64,000 bases of DNA from Planococcus circulans (GTDB lineage Bacteria > Bacillota > Bacilli > Bacillales_A > Planococcaceae). Both the position numbers and the translations under genes were made by a program. Each line of letters opens with the position of its first letter. Position 1 is the first letter of the stretch. The notes under the pieces are model-generated. The model did no database searches. It was not told the DNA's origin and saw only the letters and a program-made list of their open reading frames with translations. Below are positions 52,822 to 61,721 of the stretch, piece after piece. Where the stretch lies: positions 115,755 to 179,754 of the forward strand of contig NZ_JAIQCL010000008.1 in assembly GCF_020023385.1 (NCBI RefSeq), given 5' to 3'.

Positions 52822-53760
52822 TTATTCGATTCCAAACACACAGTTTCTCCCATTGGCCTTGGCTTTATAGAGAAATCCATCAGCCCGCGCCAACAGGCTA
52901 TCCACTCCATCTCCAGCTGCATAAGCTGCGGCACCGATGCTGACCGTGACCGGCACGTGCTGCCAATCAGCTGTTTCCATAAGATTGCATAAAGTATTGC
53001 CGAGTTTAAGGCTTTCCTCTATTCCGGCATCCGGCATGACCACCACGAACTCTTCACCACCGAGACGCGTTACAATCCCTTCAGGTCCTACTTCCGTTTC
53101 CAAGCGCCAGGCTAATTCCTGCAGCACGGCATCCCCCATCAGGTGTCCATATGTATCGTTGACTTGCTTAAAATGATCGATGTCCAAAATCAGGACAGCC
53201 ACTTTTCTGCCATTTTCCGCCTGCGCTAAAAACTCAGCGAGCCTTTCTTCCAAGTAGCGGCGGTTTTTCAAGCCTGTCAGCTGATCTGTCGTAGCCAACT
53301 GCTGCAGTTTCCGGTTAAGATCCATCAGCTCCTGCTGTTTGCATTCCACTTCAGCCAGTAAGGCCTGCAGTTTTTCATAAGCTTCTGCTGTTTCCCGGTT
53401 GATTTGTTCTGCATTGCGTTTGGCCAGCAGCAACTCTTTTTCATATTCTCCTCGGACGCTCATCTGAATCAAAGCACATTCATAAAATCCGTCTCGTTCT
53501 GCCGTATTCATCAGCACAGGCATTGGACCCTCGTCACTTTTCAAGGTCAAAAACATTTCATTTACCGTCCCGTGCATTTTAATGGAGGGCGTAAAATAGG
53601 TCTGGAAATAAACCCGCGAAGCGATTGTCAATAAATCATGCATATGCTGTGGATTCTTTACCCCGGTCATCTTCTGCAGCGTTTTGTTCATTTCGACGAT
53701 ACGCAAGTCCTGGTCCAGAACTAAATAACCGCAAGGCGCCCTATCGAGTTGCTGTTCCAC
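52822..53760 (-). CDS. RsbP-like PAS domain fused to a GGDEF diguanylate cyclase
   Basis: A 312-residue cytosolic protein. Residues 1-115 match the PAS sensor of B. subtilis RsbP (LDRAPCGYLVL, then VPVLMN-type core and RGEYEKELLLAK after it). Residues 116-155 form a coiled coil. The rest is a GGDEF domain with ILDIDHFKQVND and the active GGEEF loop at about 234-238, so it should make c-di-GMP from GTP. No RxxD inhibitory site stands before the loop. In RsbP the same PAS controls a PP2C phosphatase. GTG 53760 is 8 bases after GAGGAG and aligns with the RsbP N-terminus; GTG 53769 overlaps that site. rsbQ ends 13 bases upstream. Confidence 0.88.
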   Translation of the reverse strand: MEQQLDRAPCGYLVLDQDLRIVEMNKTLQKMTGVKNPQHMHDLLTIASRVYFQTYFTPSIKMHGTVNEMFLTLKSDEGPMPVLMNTAERDGFYECALIQMSVRGEYEKELLLAKRNAEQINRETAEAYEKLQALLAEVECKQQELMDLNRKLQQLATTDQLTGLKNRRYLEERLAEFLAQAENGRKVAVLILDIDHFKQVNDTYGHLMGDAVLQELAWRLETEVGPEGIVTRLGGEEFVVVMPDAGIEESLKLGNTLCNLMETADWQHVPVTVSIGAAAYAAGDGVDSLLARADGFLYKAKANGRNCVFGIE

Positions 53761-53773
53761 TGTATCCACTCCT

Positions 53774-54574
53774 CTATTGTTTCAGGTATGCCTTGATGTA
53801 TTTGACCGTTTCTCCTGAATCACTCAGGTGTGGATTATGGCCCACAGCCTCCATTGTGATCATTTGGCTGCCCTTGATGTGGTCGTGGACATATTGCCCA
53901 ACTTCCAGCGGCGCAATCGCATCGAACTTCGGCTGGAGAATCAACGTAGGAACTGTTACTTGATCCAATTTGTCTCGGAGATCCGAAGTAAATGTCACTT
54001 CCGCGAATTGCCGGGCAATCAGTGGGTCATTCGAACACAACAGTTGCTCAAAATCCTCCGCCAGCTGAGGGCGCTCTTCATTCTGCATAACCACAGGCGC
54101 CAAATATTTGGCCCATTCCTTGTAATTGGTTTCCATCATATCCAGCAGTTCATCAATATCACTGCGTTCAAATCCGCCATTATAGCCCGGTTCATTCATA
54201 TAATAAGGAGATGGTCCGATCATAATCATTTTCTCCATCAATTCCGGACGCTCAATTGAAGCCAGCATGCCGATCATGGCACTGACAGAATGCCCCACAA
54301 AGATTATTTCCTTAATCTCCAGCCCGTCACAGACATCCAACAGATCCTGTTTATAGCCGTTCAATGTGCTGTAGCGTTCTTTTGAATAAGCAGCCTTATC
54401 ACTATTTCCCGAACCGATATAATCGAATGTGACGACACGGTAGTCCCCCTCAAAATCCTTAATCGTATTGTTCCAAACCTGCTGATCACAGCCAAAGCCG
54501 TGTCCAAACATTATTGTCTTTTGCCCTTGGCCCGTGACCCGAACATTATTACGCTTTAAAACATCCATTCCCAT
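53774..54574 (-). CDS. rsbQ: RsbQ alpha/beta hydrolase
   Basis: A 266-residue hydrolase closely like B. subtilis RsbQ (MFGHGFGCDQQVWN, FDYIGSGNSDKAAY, GHSVSAMIGMLASIERPEL). The catalytic triad is Ser96 in GHSVSA, Asp218 in KFDAI and His246 in GHNPH. RsbQ makes or hands over an unknown small molecule to the PAS domain of its partner and is required for the energy-stress response; plant KAI2 and D14 receptors share the fold. Here the partner gene directly downstream carries GGDEF instead of a phosphatase. Starts at 54574 or 54568 are both possible; the second matches RsbQ better. Confidence 0.9.
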   Translation of the reverse strand: MGMDVLKRNNVRVTGQGQKTIMFGHGFGCDQQVWNNTIKDFEGDYRVVTFDYIGSGNSDKAAYSKERYSTLNGYKQDLLDVCDGLEIKEIIFVGHSVSAMIGMLASIERPELMEKMIMIGPSPYYMNEPGYNGGFERSDIDELLDMMETNYKEWAKYLAPVVMQNEERPQLAEDFEQLLCSNDPLIARQFAEVTFTSDLRDKLDQVTVPTLILQPKFDAIAPLEVGQYVHDHIKGSQMITMEAVGHNPHLSDSGETVKYIKAYLKQ

Positions 54575-54743
54575 TACGTTTCTTGCCCCCTACGAAGATA
54601 CCTATTGAAAGGATTAATATATTATTTAAAAGTAAAATATAACCTTATGATAGCATCAATAGACTCCTTTAACCGGGTATTACCTAAAAATATTCGCCCT
54701 ACTTCGAAAAACCCATTCCTTTGAATCAGCTTCTTATACAACT

Positions 54744-54774
54744 AATAAAAGCAGCAGACTGGCGTCTGCTGCTT
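54744..54774 (-). terminator. Terminator of the zinc-starvation operon
   Basis: AAGCAGCAGAC pairs with GTCTGCTGCTT around a 4-base loop, followed by TTATT on the minus strand. Confidence 0.75.
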
Positions 54775-54855
54775 CCGAGGATATGGAACTTTCTTGAGCT
54801 GAACCAACGGCTCTTCTTTTAATGCCTTTAGAAGGATAATCTTAAAAAAATCGCC

Positions 54856-55125
54856 TCACCAGCTGGCCTTCTTCACACCTGGAATCCGGCCATTATGGAC
54901 CAACTCCCTAAACACGATGCGTGACATCCCGAATTTACGCATAAAGCCACGCGGTCTTCCTGTCACTTCGCATCGATTGTTCAGACGAACCGGAGACGAA
55001 TCTTTCGGCAAATCAGCTAAGGCCTGAACATCGCCTTTTTCCTTCAATTCTTGCCGCAGCTCTGCAAATTGTGCAACCATGGCCTGTTGCTTATGATGAC
55101 GTGCAATTTTCGATTTCTTTGCCAT
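54856..55125 (-). CDS. rpsN: 30S ribosomal protein S14, zinc-independent form
   Basis: An 89-residue S14 of the long type without the two CxxC zinc pairs; the only Cys is in [12 protein letters not shown]. The C-terminal [21 protein letters not shown] is the universal S14 end. Zinc-free S14 replaces the zinc-binding form under zinc limitation, which fits its place beside rpmG and a CobW gene. AGGAGG precedes the ATG. Confidence 0.94.
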   Translation of the reverse strand: MAKKSKIARHHKQQAMVAQFAELRQELKEKGDVQALADLPKDSSPVRLNNRCEVTGRPRGFMRKFGMSRIVFRELVHNGRIPGVKKASW

Positions 55126-55173
55126 TCTTTTTCCTCCTAAAAGTAATGATGATCATTTGGATTTTATAAAAAA

Positions 55174-55323
55174 TTATTTTGTCTCTCTGTGAATCGTGAC
55201 CTTTTTTAGACGCGGACTGTACTTTTTCAATTCAATACGTTCCGGATTGGTCCGCTTGTTTTTTGTTGTGCTGTAATTCCGGTCCCCGGTTTCTGTACAT
55301 GCTAATGTAATATTGACTCTCAT
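55174..55323 (-). CDS. rpmG: 50S ribosomal protein L33, zinc-independent form
   Basis: A 49-residue L33 beginning [17 protein letters not shown] and ending [10 protein letters not shown]. It keeps one Cys and lacks the four zinc ligands of the C+ form. It lies between the CobW gene, which it overlaps by 4 bases, and rpsN, so the three are one transcript. Confidence 0.93.
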   Translation of the reverse strand: MRVNITLACTETGDRNYSTTKNKRTNPERIELKKYSPRLKKVTIHRETK

Positions 55324-56453
55324 CTTTTTTCCTCCTCAAGTAGTTGAAATGCTGGAAGTGGGTCATAGAATGTTTTCCAATCCTGTGCAGTTTCTTCATC
55401 CGTCAGCAAACACAGATTCAGCCTGCTGACGATGTCCGCCTGGTCCATATCAATACCAATGAATACCAGCTCGGTCATTTTCACTCCTTTTTCCAGTTCC
55501 CATCGGCCCGCATGCTCAATGCCGAGTGATGGTCCAGCCTGGGACAGCAAAACAGCCGACTCGGTTCTTGTCGCCAACCACAAAAATCCTTTGGCGCGGA
55601 CAATTTCCACCGGCCATTCCTTGACCCAATCCATCAGCCGTTCCGGATGAAACGGTTGCTGGCTCCGGTAAACAAATGAATCTATGCCGTATTCCTCGGA
55701 TTCTGGAATATGCTCTTCATTCAGTTCTTTGATCCACCCCGCACTCTGACTCGATTTAACAAAGTCGAATAAACCGGTGTTCACTACATTTTTCAAAGCC
55801 ACTTTCGAATGCTCGGTTTCAATTATCTGCGCATCCGGATTTAAAGTTGCAAGCAGCTCTTTCAATCGCCCCCGCTCCTCTGGGGCCACCAAATCTACTT
55901 TGTTCAATAAAATGACATTAGCAAACTCTATCTGGTCAATCAGCAAGTCTGAAATTTCACGGACGTCTCCTGCCGCTGCTTCCTGCTTTCTTTCGAGCAG
56001 TGATTCCCCCGATGCAAAATCCTGCCAAAAAGCATAGCCGTCCACTACGGTGACTAAAGTATCCAACCTACAGCTTTTCGTTAAATCAATTCCCATTCCA
56101 TCATCCATATATGAAAAGGTCTGAGCTACTGGAAGTGGCTCGCTGATTCCCGAAGATTCGATTACGATGCAGTCGATGTCTCCACGAGTAACCAACTTCT
56201 CGACTTCCTGCATAAGATCTTCTCTCAACGTACAGCAGATGCACCCATTCTGCAGCCGAACCAGTTTTTCCTCTGTCTGTGAAAAACTCCCCCGCTCTAT
56301 TAAATCTGCGTCTATGTTCACCTCACTCATATCATTGACAATCACCGCCATTTTCAACTCTTCTCGATTATTCAACAGATGATTCAATAAGGTCGTTTTG
56401 CCGGCTCCCAAATAACCACTCAAAACTGTAACTGGAACAATTTCCCCCACCAT
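55320..56453 (-). CDS. CobW/COG0523 GTPase, zinc metallochaperone (YciC/ZigA-like)
   Basis: A 377-residue P-loop GTPase. Walker [14 protein letters not shown] is at 13-25, the metal-binding CxCC motif appears as [11 protein letters not shown] near 68, and ESSGISEP and LNKVDL near 180 are the switch and base-recognition motifs. The CobW_C domain starts near 240. Zinc-linked members insert or traffic zinc when it is scarce. A Zur box upstream and downstream zinc-free ribosomal proteins support that role. Confidence 0.92.
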   Translation of the reverse strand: MVGEIVPVTVLSGYLGAGKTTLLNHLLNNREELKMAVIVNDMSEVNIDADLIERGSFSQTEEKLVRLQNGCICCTLREDLMQEVEKLVTRGDIDCIVIESSGISEPLPVAQTFSYMDDGMGIDLTKSCRLDTLVTVVDGYAFWQDFASGESLLERKQEAAAGDVREISDLLIDQIEFANVILLNKVDLVAPEERGRLKELLATLNPDAQIIETEHSKVALKNVVNTGLFDFVKSSQSAGWIKELNEEHIPESEEYGIDSFVYRSQQPFHPERLMDWVKEWPVEIVRAKGFLWLATRTESAVLLSQAGPSLGIEHAGRWELEKGVKMTELVFIGIDMDQADIVSRLNLCLLTDEETAQDWKTFYDPLPAFQLLEEEKR

Positions 56454-56476
56454 GCCACACCCTTTCTTTAAAGCCC

Positions 56477-56500
56477 TTAAATAGTAATGATTACGTTTTA
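56477..56500. promoter_or_regulatory. Zur box
   Basis: On the minus strand AAACGTAATCATTACTATTTA matches the Bacillus Zur site AAATCGTAATNATTACGATTT at nearly every position. It lies about 30 bases upstream of the CobW start, where Zur would block transcription when zinc is sufficient. Confidence 0.88.
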
Positions 56501-56708
56501 TATTGTATTAAAGAACGAGTGGTAAAGCAAGCCTTTATTTTTTAGTCTTTCAACCAGCTCCGTCACGGCAGGAATAATATTCTCCGTACATTTATTTTCG
56601 ACCTTGTTTCACACGTTATCGCTTGTTCCACCAGTCTTTCTGTTCTACTTCACCAAACGAACATTGTTAGGAAAGAGAGTCCTTTCTACCTTTACTGGAA
56701 CTTGCGGT
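56501..56708. other. Intergenic DNA between the Zur operon and the DUF2382 genes
   Basis: About 200 bases between divergent genes without coding potential that I can support. An inverted repeat GGAAAGAGAGTCCTTTC lies near 56671-56687. Otherwise I see nothing in it. Confidence 0.4.
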
Positions 56709-56734
56709 GTTTATTCCGAAAAGCAACGGGGTAG
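56709..56734 (+). promoter_or_regulatory. SigB promoter of the first DUF2382 gene
   Basis: GTTTAT, 14 bases, GGGTAG: a close match to the SigB consensus, about 50 bases upstream of the start. Confidence 0.75.
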
Positions 56735-56787
56735 ATTATGATTACCTTACTTTACAGGTGATTTATCACTATTAGGAGGAATTGACC

Positions 56788-57609
56788 ATGACAAACAAAG
56801 GAACAACATTCATTCAAGCATATGACGTACAAGCAGAGGTTCTGCATAAAATCGGTGAATTGAAAGCACAAGGGTACAACGAAGAGGATATGTATGTAAT
56901 TGCGAAGCATGACGATCAATTATCCATGGTTCAAGGCCAGACGGATGTCCATTTGAATACGCAGCAAGACGATAACATGATGGGCAAATTCAAATCCTTC
57001 ATTTCCGGAGAAGATTCCACTCGGGACGCCTTCACGCAAATGGGATTAGGAACCGGCGAAGCGGACGAATATTACCGCCAAGTGGAAAATGGCAAGCTCG
57101 TGCTTTATGTCAATAGCGATTATGGTACATCCTACAAACCATACAACGGCACTCAAACCGGTGCCGAAACAGCCAGTACGACTTCTGCCGGAAGCCCTGA
57201 CGAAGAAGAACATCTGCGTCTTCACGAAGAGCGCTTGAGCGTCGACAAGGAACGCGTGCAGACAGGCGAAGTGAATGTCGGCAAGCATGTTGTGGAAGAG
57301 CAACAGACCATCGAGGTTCCTGTGGAACGTGAAGAAGTTTATGTAGAACGCCGCCCGGTAAACGAGGAAGTAAGTTCCACAGGCGGCGGATTGACCGATA
57401 AGGGTGCTTATGAAGACGGCGAAACCATCCATATCCCACTTTCCGAAGAACGTCTGGAAGTCACCAAAAAAGATGTCGTCAGCGAAGAAATTGTCGTCGG
57501 CAAACGTAAAGTACAAGATACGGAAGTTGTAAATGAAACCGTGCGCCGCGAAAAAGCGGATATTGATGAAAACGTAAAGTCCAAAAAAGATGATCGCAAT
57601 TCATTTTAA
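56788..57609 (+). CDS. General stress protein with GSP17M and DUF2382 (YsnF/AvaK) domains, first copy
   Basis: A 273-residue soluble protein. Residues 8-105 match the GSP17M/YflT domain (AEVLHKIGELKAQGYNEEDMYVIAKHDD). Residues 140-265 match DUF2382, with two repeats of the LHEERL(S/E)V-xK-x10-G-(E/K)-V pattern (HEERLSVDKERVQTGEVNVG; SEERLEVTKKDVVSEEIVVG). The family is strongly induced by general stress in Bacillus but its activity is unknown. ATG 56788 is 8 bases after AGGAGG; a TTG at 56782 is too close. Confidence 0.87.
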   Translation: MTNKGTTFIQAYDVQAEVLHKIGELKAQGYNEEDMYVIAKHDDQLSMVQGQTDVHLNTQQDDNMMGKFKSFISGEDSTRDAFTQMGLGTGEADEYYRQVENGKLVLYVNSDYGTSYKPYNGTQTGAETASTTSAGSPDEEEHLRLHEERLSVDKERVQTGEVNVGKHVVEEQQTIEVPVEREEVYVERRPVNEEVSSTGGGLTDKGAYEDGETIHIPLSEERLEVTKKDVVSEEIVVGKRKVQDTEVVNETVRREKADIDENVKSKKDDRNSF

Positions 57610-57614
57610 CGAGC

Positions 57615-57657
57615 AGTAAAAGGCGCCTCCGGATAAAACTTCCGGAGGCGCCTTTTT
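57615..57657 (+). terminator. Terminator of the first DUF2382 gene
   Basis: AAAAGGCGCCTCCGGA pairs with TCCGGAGGCGCCTTTTT around a short loop. Confidence 0.93.
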
Positions 57658-57676
57658 GTAGTTTCCAACGTTCAAG

Positions 57677-57703
57677 GTTTATAGGGTGCACAGCCTCGGG
57701 TAA
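57677..57703 (+). promoter_or_regulatory. SigB-like promoter of the second DUF2382 gene
   Basis: GTTTAT, 15 bases, GGGTAA, about 50 bases before the start codon. Confidence 0.6.
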
Positions 57704-57753
57704 ATAGACCTTAATGAAGTTATATTGGTGCCACTGACATGGGAGGATTGAGC

Positions 57754-58476
57754 ATGGAGAAAAAAGGAAACAAACTGGTCGGCCTTTTTGATGCGCAAGC
57801 AAAAGTATTGATCAAAGTCGGCGAATTAAAAGCAGCAGGATACGAAGAAGAGGAACTGTATTTGGTAGCGAAGCATGACGAACAGATCGACTTGCTGATC
57901 GATTACACGTCTGTCCATGTCGACACACAGGATCGGGATAATTTCAAAGGCAAAGTCATCGCCTTCTTAGCCGGGGAAGACATTACAAAAGACGCCTTTA
58001 ACCGTATGGGACTGGACGAAAAAGAAACGGATTATTATTTCCAGCAGGTCGAAAGCGGCAGGCTTCTTCTGTACACCCACAATATGCCTGCAGTTGCTCC
58101 TCAACCGGAGACAACCACTTCACCCGAAGCCAAAAATGATGCTGCACTCTCCACCGATGAGGAAGAAGACAAAGAAATCCGCGTGCCAGTGGAACACGAA
58201 GAAATTGATATCGACAGGCGTCCCCTCCCTGCGGAAACAGCTACCGGAAATGAGGAGCAGGTGCTGACACCGAAACAAGCCTACGAAAAAGGCGATGCCA
58301 TCTACATTCCGCTTTCCGAAGAGCGCCTGGATATCGGCAAAAAGAACGTGGTTCGTGAAGAGATCGTCATCGGCAAACGAAAAGTCAAGGACGTTAAGGT
58401 CATCAACGAAACCGTCCGACGGGAAGTAGCCGATGTGGAAGAGAATGGGACTGTCCGTAAAGTGGACCAATCATAA
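57754..58476 (+). CDS. General stress protein with GSP17M and DUF2382 domains, second copy
   Basis: A 240-residue paralogue of the preceding protein with the same order: GSP17M-type front (VLIKVGELKAAGYEEEELYLVAKHDE) and DUF2382 tail. The DUF2382 part keeps only the second repeat in full (SEERLDIGKKNVVREEIVIGKRKV); the first has been shortened to an acidic linker and IRVPVEHEEIDIDRRPL. ATG 57754 is 7 bases after GGGAGG. It has its own SigB-like promoter, so the pair is not simply co-transcribed. Confidence 0.86.
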   Translation: MEKKGNKLVGLFDAQAKVLIKVGELKAAGYEEEELYLVAKHDEQIDLLIDYTSVHVDTQDRDNFKGKVIAFLAGEDITKDAFNRMGLDEKETDYYFQQVESGRLLLYTHNMPAVAPQPETTTSPEAKNDAALSTDEEEDKEIRVPVEHEEIDIDRRPLPAETATGNEEQVLTPKQAYEKGDAIYIPLSEERLDIGKKNVVREEIVIGKRKVKDVKVINETVRREVADVEENGTVRKVDQS

Positions 58477-58576
58477 TAAAACAAGGCTGCCTTTTCGTAA
58501 TGGATTCCATTGGGGGTACAACCCCCATCTTCACCCATACAATCGCACTATATTTCGCGCATCCATCAGAGTTTAA

Positions 58577-58645
58577 AATGGACCTCAACTAACGAGAAAC
58601 TCTGAAATTCAGATGATCCTCGGTGGAGGTTCTTTTATTTTTCGT
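58577..58645 (+). terminator. Possible terminator of the second DUF2382 gene
   Basis: GGACCTC (58578-58584) can pair with GAGGTTC near 58627-58633, with weaker inner pairing, followed by TTTTATTTTT. The loop is long. Confidence 0.4.
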
Positions 58646-58710
58646 ACATGTTTCATTTTCCAAAAGGCGCTTTGAAATTTATGGTAAAGTGTAGAAAAGG
58701 GGGATGTGCA

Positions 58711-58830
58711 ATGGGATGGATGCTTATTATTGTGATAGCTTATTTACCGATTTTTTATAGAATTCATAAACGGATTGAACACCTGGAAAGTGAAGTAGAG
58801 AGATTATCTAAAGAACGGCCAAATTTATAA
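58711..58830 (+). CDS. Small single-pass membrane protein with a coiled-coil tail
   Basis: A 39-residue protein: one membrane helix (MLIIVIAYLPIFYRI) followed by a short charged helix (IEHLESEVERLSKE) that could form a coiled coil. GGGGGAT precedes the ATG at 58711 by 5-6 bases and a terminator follows, so it is probably translated. An upstream in-frame start at 58648 has no ribosome binding site. Function unknown. Confidence 0.6.
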   Translation: MGWMLIIVIAYLPIFYRIHKRIEHLESEVERLSKERPNL

Positions 58831-58863
58831 ACGCCTAGCCGAAGATCGGTTAAGCGTTTTTTA
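58827..58863 (+). terminator. Terminator of the small membrane protein gene
   Basis: AAACGC and GCGTTT enclose GCCGA/TCGGT, followed by six T. Confidence 0.75.
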
Positions 58864-59038
58864 TGATTGCAAAGAGCTCCACCTGTGAACCAGGAAGGCT
58901 TTATTGAATTGGTGGTTCTAAAGACAAAAAAGAGACTAATTCATAGACGAATTAGATCTCTATTTATAATGCCATTTGTGTTTTGTACGTTAAAACAGAA
59001 TCCCTTAACCTTTCCAGTTGCCTTGTTTTATTTAAATT

Positions 59039-59665
59039 CTATAGAACGACCATTGCAATCACCGCGATAATAGCTGAGATCGCAATAATGACCAGCACAA
59101 TGGGAATTAGGATGATGAAGAACCCTTTCCAGGCAGAAAGTCTGTGCGCTTCCCCCACTGCTTTGCACTGGATAACGAAAGTCCAGATGGAGACAGCACC
59201 TAAAATAATGAAGAAAATTACAGACAGCAGATCTGCCTCTGCAAACGGCAGTTCACCCGGCTGCAGGAAATAGGTTTCGGGCAGCAACAGCATCCACAAA
59301 AGGATGACCGGGATCAACCAGATTTGCGGAATCTGCCCCGTCAATATTGCACGGAACATTTCTGAGTAACTGGCTTCGCCTTTAAATAATTTGCCGACCA
59401 CCAGATAGATGCCTGCTCCAATCGCCGTGCTCACCATAACACCGATCGGCCCAAAGAAGAGCGACAGGAGTATAAGTCCCGGCACCGGAAACAGCTGTTC
59501 CGAATCCAGGCTGCTGAGAAGTCCGCCTGCGAAGCCTGCCAGCACGATTAGCAGAAAGATGAAGCCCGATGTTTTTTCCTCAATAACGCGCCGGACGACT
59601 GCGCGAGGCCGCGTCCAAATTGCCGTAAATGGATTGATGCTTTCATAACTTTCTGTCTTGTTCAA
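59039..59665 (-). CDS. Yip1-family membrane protein
   Basis: A 208-residue protein with five predicted helices. NPFTAIWTRPRAVVRRVIEE at the N-terminus and SYSEMFRAILTGQIPQIWLIPV near 100 are typical of the Yip1 domain in bacteria. The role is unknown in bacteria. It is transcribed alone, divergent from nothing in particular, with the SDR cluster terminator upstream. Confidence 0.82.
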   Translation of the reverse strand: MNKTESYESINPFTAIWTRPRAVVRRVIEEKTSGFIFLLIVLAGFAGGLLSSLDSEQLFPVPGLILLSLFFGPIGVMVSTAIGAGIYLVVGKLFKGEASYSEMFRAILTGQIPQIWLIPVILLWMLLLPETYFLQPGELPFAEADLLSVIFFIILGAVSIWTFVIQCKAVGEAHRLSAWKGFFIILIPIVLVIIAISAIIAVIAMVVL

Positions 59666-59776
59666 TCTAATTCCACCTTTTTTATACTGCTTCTATTCAA
59701 CCATATTGGAATAATAATGTAAATGATAGAAAATATACCCACTAAACCATTCCTAATACAGCTTTCTATAAAACGA

Positions 59777-59814
59777 TAAAAAGGCCGCCTCAGGAGGAGA
59801 CTGCCTTTTTCCAT
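59777..59814 (-). terminator. Terminator of the triple SDR operon
   Basis: AAAAAGGCAGTCTCC pairs with GAGGCGGCCTTTTT with G-U and mismatched positions, T-rich on the minus strand. Confidence 0.72.
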
Positions 59815-59860
59815 TTAAGCATTCTTTTCAGATCACATAATTTAGTCTCACTGATCGTGC

Positions 59861-60760
59861 TTACTCTCTCTTCATCCGCTCCCGGATTCCGCCTTCGACT
59901 TCTATTCCTTTTTCCATCGGAATGTAGAGGCTGCCATTTGTCGGCCCCGCTGGCGGAGCATCTTCAATGACCTTCTGGACAAATTTGGCATTCATTTTTT
60001 CTGTAGCTCCGGGAAGAATATGGCTGGAGAGAACCGAGGCTTTCGATTTTGCGCCGACCGCGACAGTTTCCTGCGGCTTGTCGATCAATCCGATGATGGC
60101 TTCGACGACAATTTCCGGATCATCCATCGGTTTCATTTCCGCGGCATGTCCCGTGTAATTTCCTGTGTGTTCAAACCACGGCGTGTCCGTCGCCCATGGC
60201 AGCACTGTGCAGACATGGATATCCTTAAAGCCTTCGAGCTTCACTTCCTCGTTCAATGCGGAGCTGAGCCCTAATACTGCGTGTTTGCTGGCGCTGTATC
60301 CGGTGTAATACGGAAAAGCGATTTCGCTTGTAATAGAGCCGATATTGATAAGAATGCCGCGTTTCAGTTCCTTAAAATGGCGCAATGCAAAATGACTGCC
60401 GTTGATCGTCCCTTTGACATTGACATCGACCACCCGCGCCAAATCCTTGACTGGGATGTCGGTAAATGGACCAATGGCGCCAACACCGGCATTGTTGATC
60501 CAGACATCTATTTTGCCGAACCGGCCCAGCGCCGCTTCAAAGAGACGTGCCACCTGCTCTTCCTGGCTGACATCCGTCGTCACCGCTAGTACATTCGGAC
60601 CCAATTCCTCTGCCAACTTTTCGAGCAGTCCAGTCCGGCGCGCTGCCAATACCACGTTAGCTCCTTGCGCTGCCAGCTCTCTCGCGACCCCTTTTCCGAA
60701 TCCGCTGGAAGCACCGGTGATCACAACGGTCATTCCTTCGTGGGATTTCTTTTTTGCCAT
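59861..60760 (-). CDS. SDR family oxidoreductase, third gene of the cluster
   Basis: A 299-residue SDR of the atypical long group (SDR family NAD(P)-dependent, YdaD-like layout). Cofactor motif TGASSGFGKG, then AARRTG, NNAGVGAIG, catalytic Ser in IGSITSE and YSASK. The C-terminal extension contains GAKSKASVLSSH and MKPMDDPE. ATG 60760 is 8 bases after AGGAGG; an ATG-bearing extension upstream is less likely. Substrate unknown. It is the last gene of the three-SDR operon. Confidence 0.87.
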   Translation of the reverse strand: MAKKKSHEGMTVVITGASSGFGKGVARELAAQGANVVLAARRTGLLEKLAEELGPNVLAVTTDVSQEEQVARLFEAALGRFGKIDVWINNAGVGAIGPFTDIPVKDLARVVDVNVKGTINGSHFALRHFKELKRGILINIGSITSEIAFPYYTGYSASKHAVLGLSSALNEEVKLEGFKDIHVCTVLPWATDTPWFEHTGNYTGHAAEMKPMDDPEIVVEAIIGLIDKPQETVAVGAKSKASVLSSHILPGATEKMNAKFVQKVIEDAPPAGPTNGSLYIPMEKGIEVEGGIRERMKRE

Positions 60761-60789
60761 CTCCCATTCCTCCTCGCTTCTGCATTCGG

Positions 60790-61692
60790 TCATCCTTTGG
60801 CTTTCAGCCGCTCCCGTAGATTTCCTGATACTTCTGTCCCTTCCGGCCCCGATTCATAAAGACTGCCCGATGTCGGCGGAGCAGGAGGCGCCTCCTGGAT
60901 CATTTTCAGCAGCGAACGCCCCGTCAGCGCTTTTGTCGTCTTTGGAATCAACGTACCCGTAGCCGCGATGCCTTTGGACTTGGCACCGATTTCCACCACT
61001 TTTTTTGGATTATCAATCAACCCGATGATCTGGTCCACCACTTTCTGCGGGTCATCCGCCGGTCCCACGATGATTTCATGGCCACTGTAATTGCCGGCAT
61101 GCTGTGTCCAAGGCGTATCCGTCACCCACGGATCCACCGAGCAGACATGAATGTCATCAAAACCGTCCATTCTCATTTCCTGATGCAAGCCATTGCTCAA
61201 ACCAGAAATTCCGTATTTACTGCCTGTATACGCCGCCCCGAAAGGCATCGGCGTTTTACTGGCGAACGAAGAAACATTGATCAACGTTCCGTACCGCTGT
61301 TTCTTGAATTGATTCAACGCATAATGGCTGCCGTAGATGGTGCCCAGAAAATTGATTTCCACCGTCCGGTTCAAATCCCTCAACGGCGTATCCGTGAAGG
61401 AGCCGTATGTTCCGATGCCGGCGTTATTGATCCAGACATCGATGCTGCTGAATACGCCCATTGCCGTTTCAAATAGGTTCTCCACGTCTTCTTCCCGGCT
61501 GACGTCAGTCGTCACTGCAATTGCATTGGGCCCGCATGCTTCTGCCAATGCTTCAATCTCCTTGGTGCGGCGCGCTGCCAGGACAACATTGGCGCCTTCT
61601 GCCGCCAGCTGCTGAGCCACCCCTTTGCCGATTCCGCTCGAGGTTCCGGTGATGACGATCGTCAGTCCTGCATATTTCTTTTCATTTGTCAT
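60790..61692 (-). CDS. SDR family oxidoreductase, second gene of the cluster
   Basis: A 300-residue paralogue of its neighbours: TGTSSGIGKG, NNAGIGTYG, SSFASKTP with the catalytic Ser, YTGSKYGISGLSNGLHQEM. The C-terminal signature GAKSKGIAATG is shared. ATG 61692 is 7 bases after GGGAGG. 29 bases separate it from the next SDR gene. Confidence 0.87.
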   Translation of the reverse strand: MTNEKKYAGLTIVITGTSSGIGKGVAQQLAAEGANVVLAARRTKEIEALAEACGPNAIAVTTDVSREEDVENLFETAMGVFSSIDVWINNAGIGTYGSFTDTPLRDLNRTVEINFLGTIYGSHYALNQFKKQRYGTLINVSSFASKTPMPFGAAYTGSKYGISGLSNGLHQEMRMDGFDDIHVCSVDPWVTDTPWTQHAGNYSGHEIIVGPADDPQKVVDQIIGLIDNPKKVVEIGAKSKGIAATGTLIPKTTKALTGRSLLKMIQEAPPAPPTSGSLYESGPEGTEVSGNLRERLKAKG

Positions 61693-61721
61693 GGTTATTC
61701 CTCCCATCCGTAAAACGGTCC

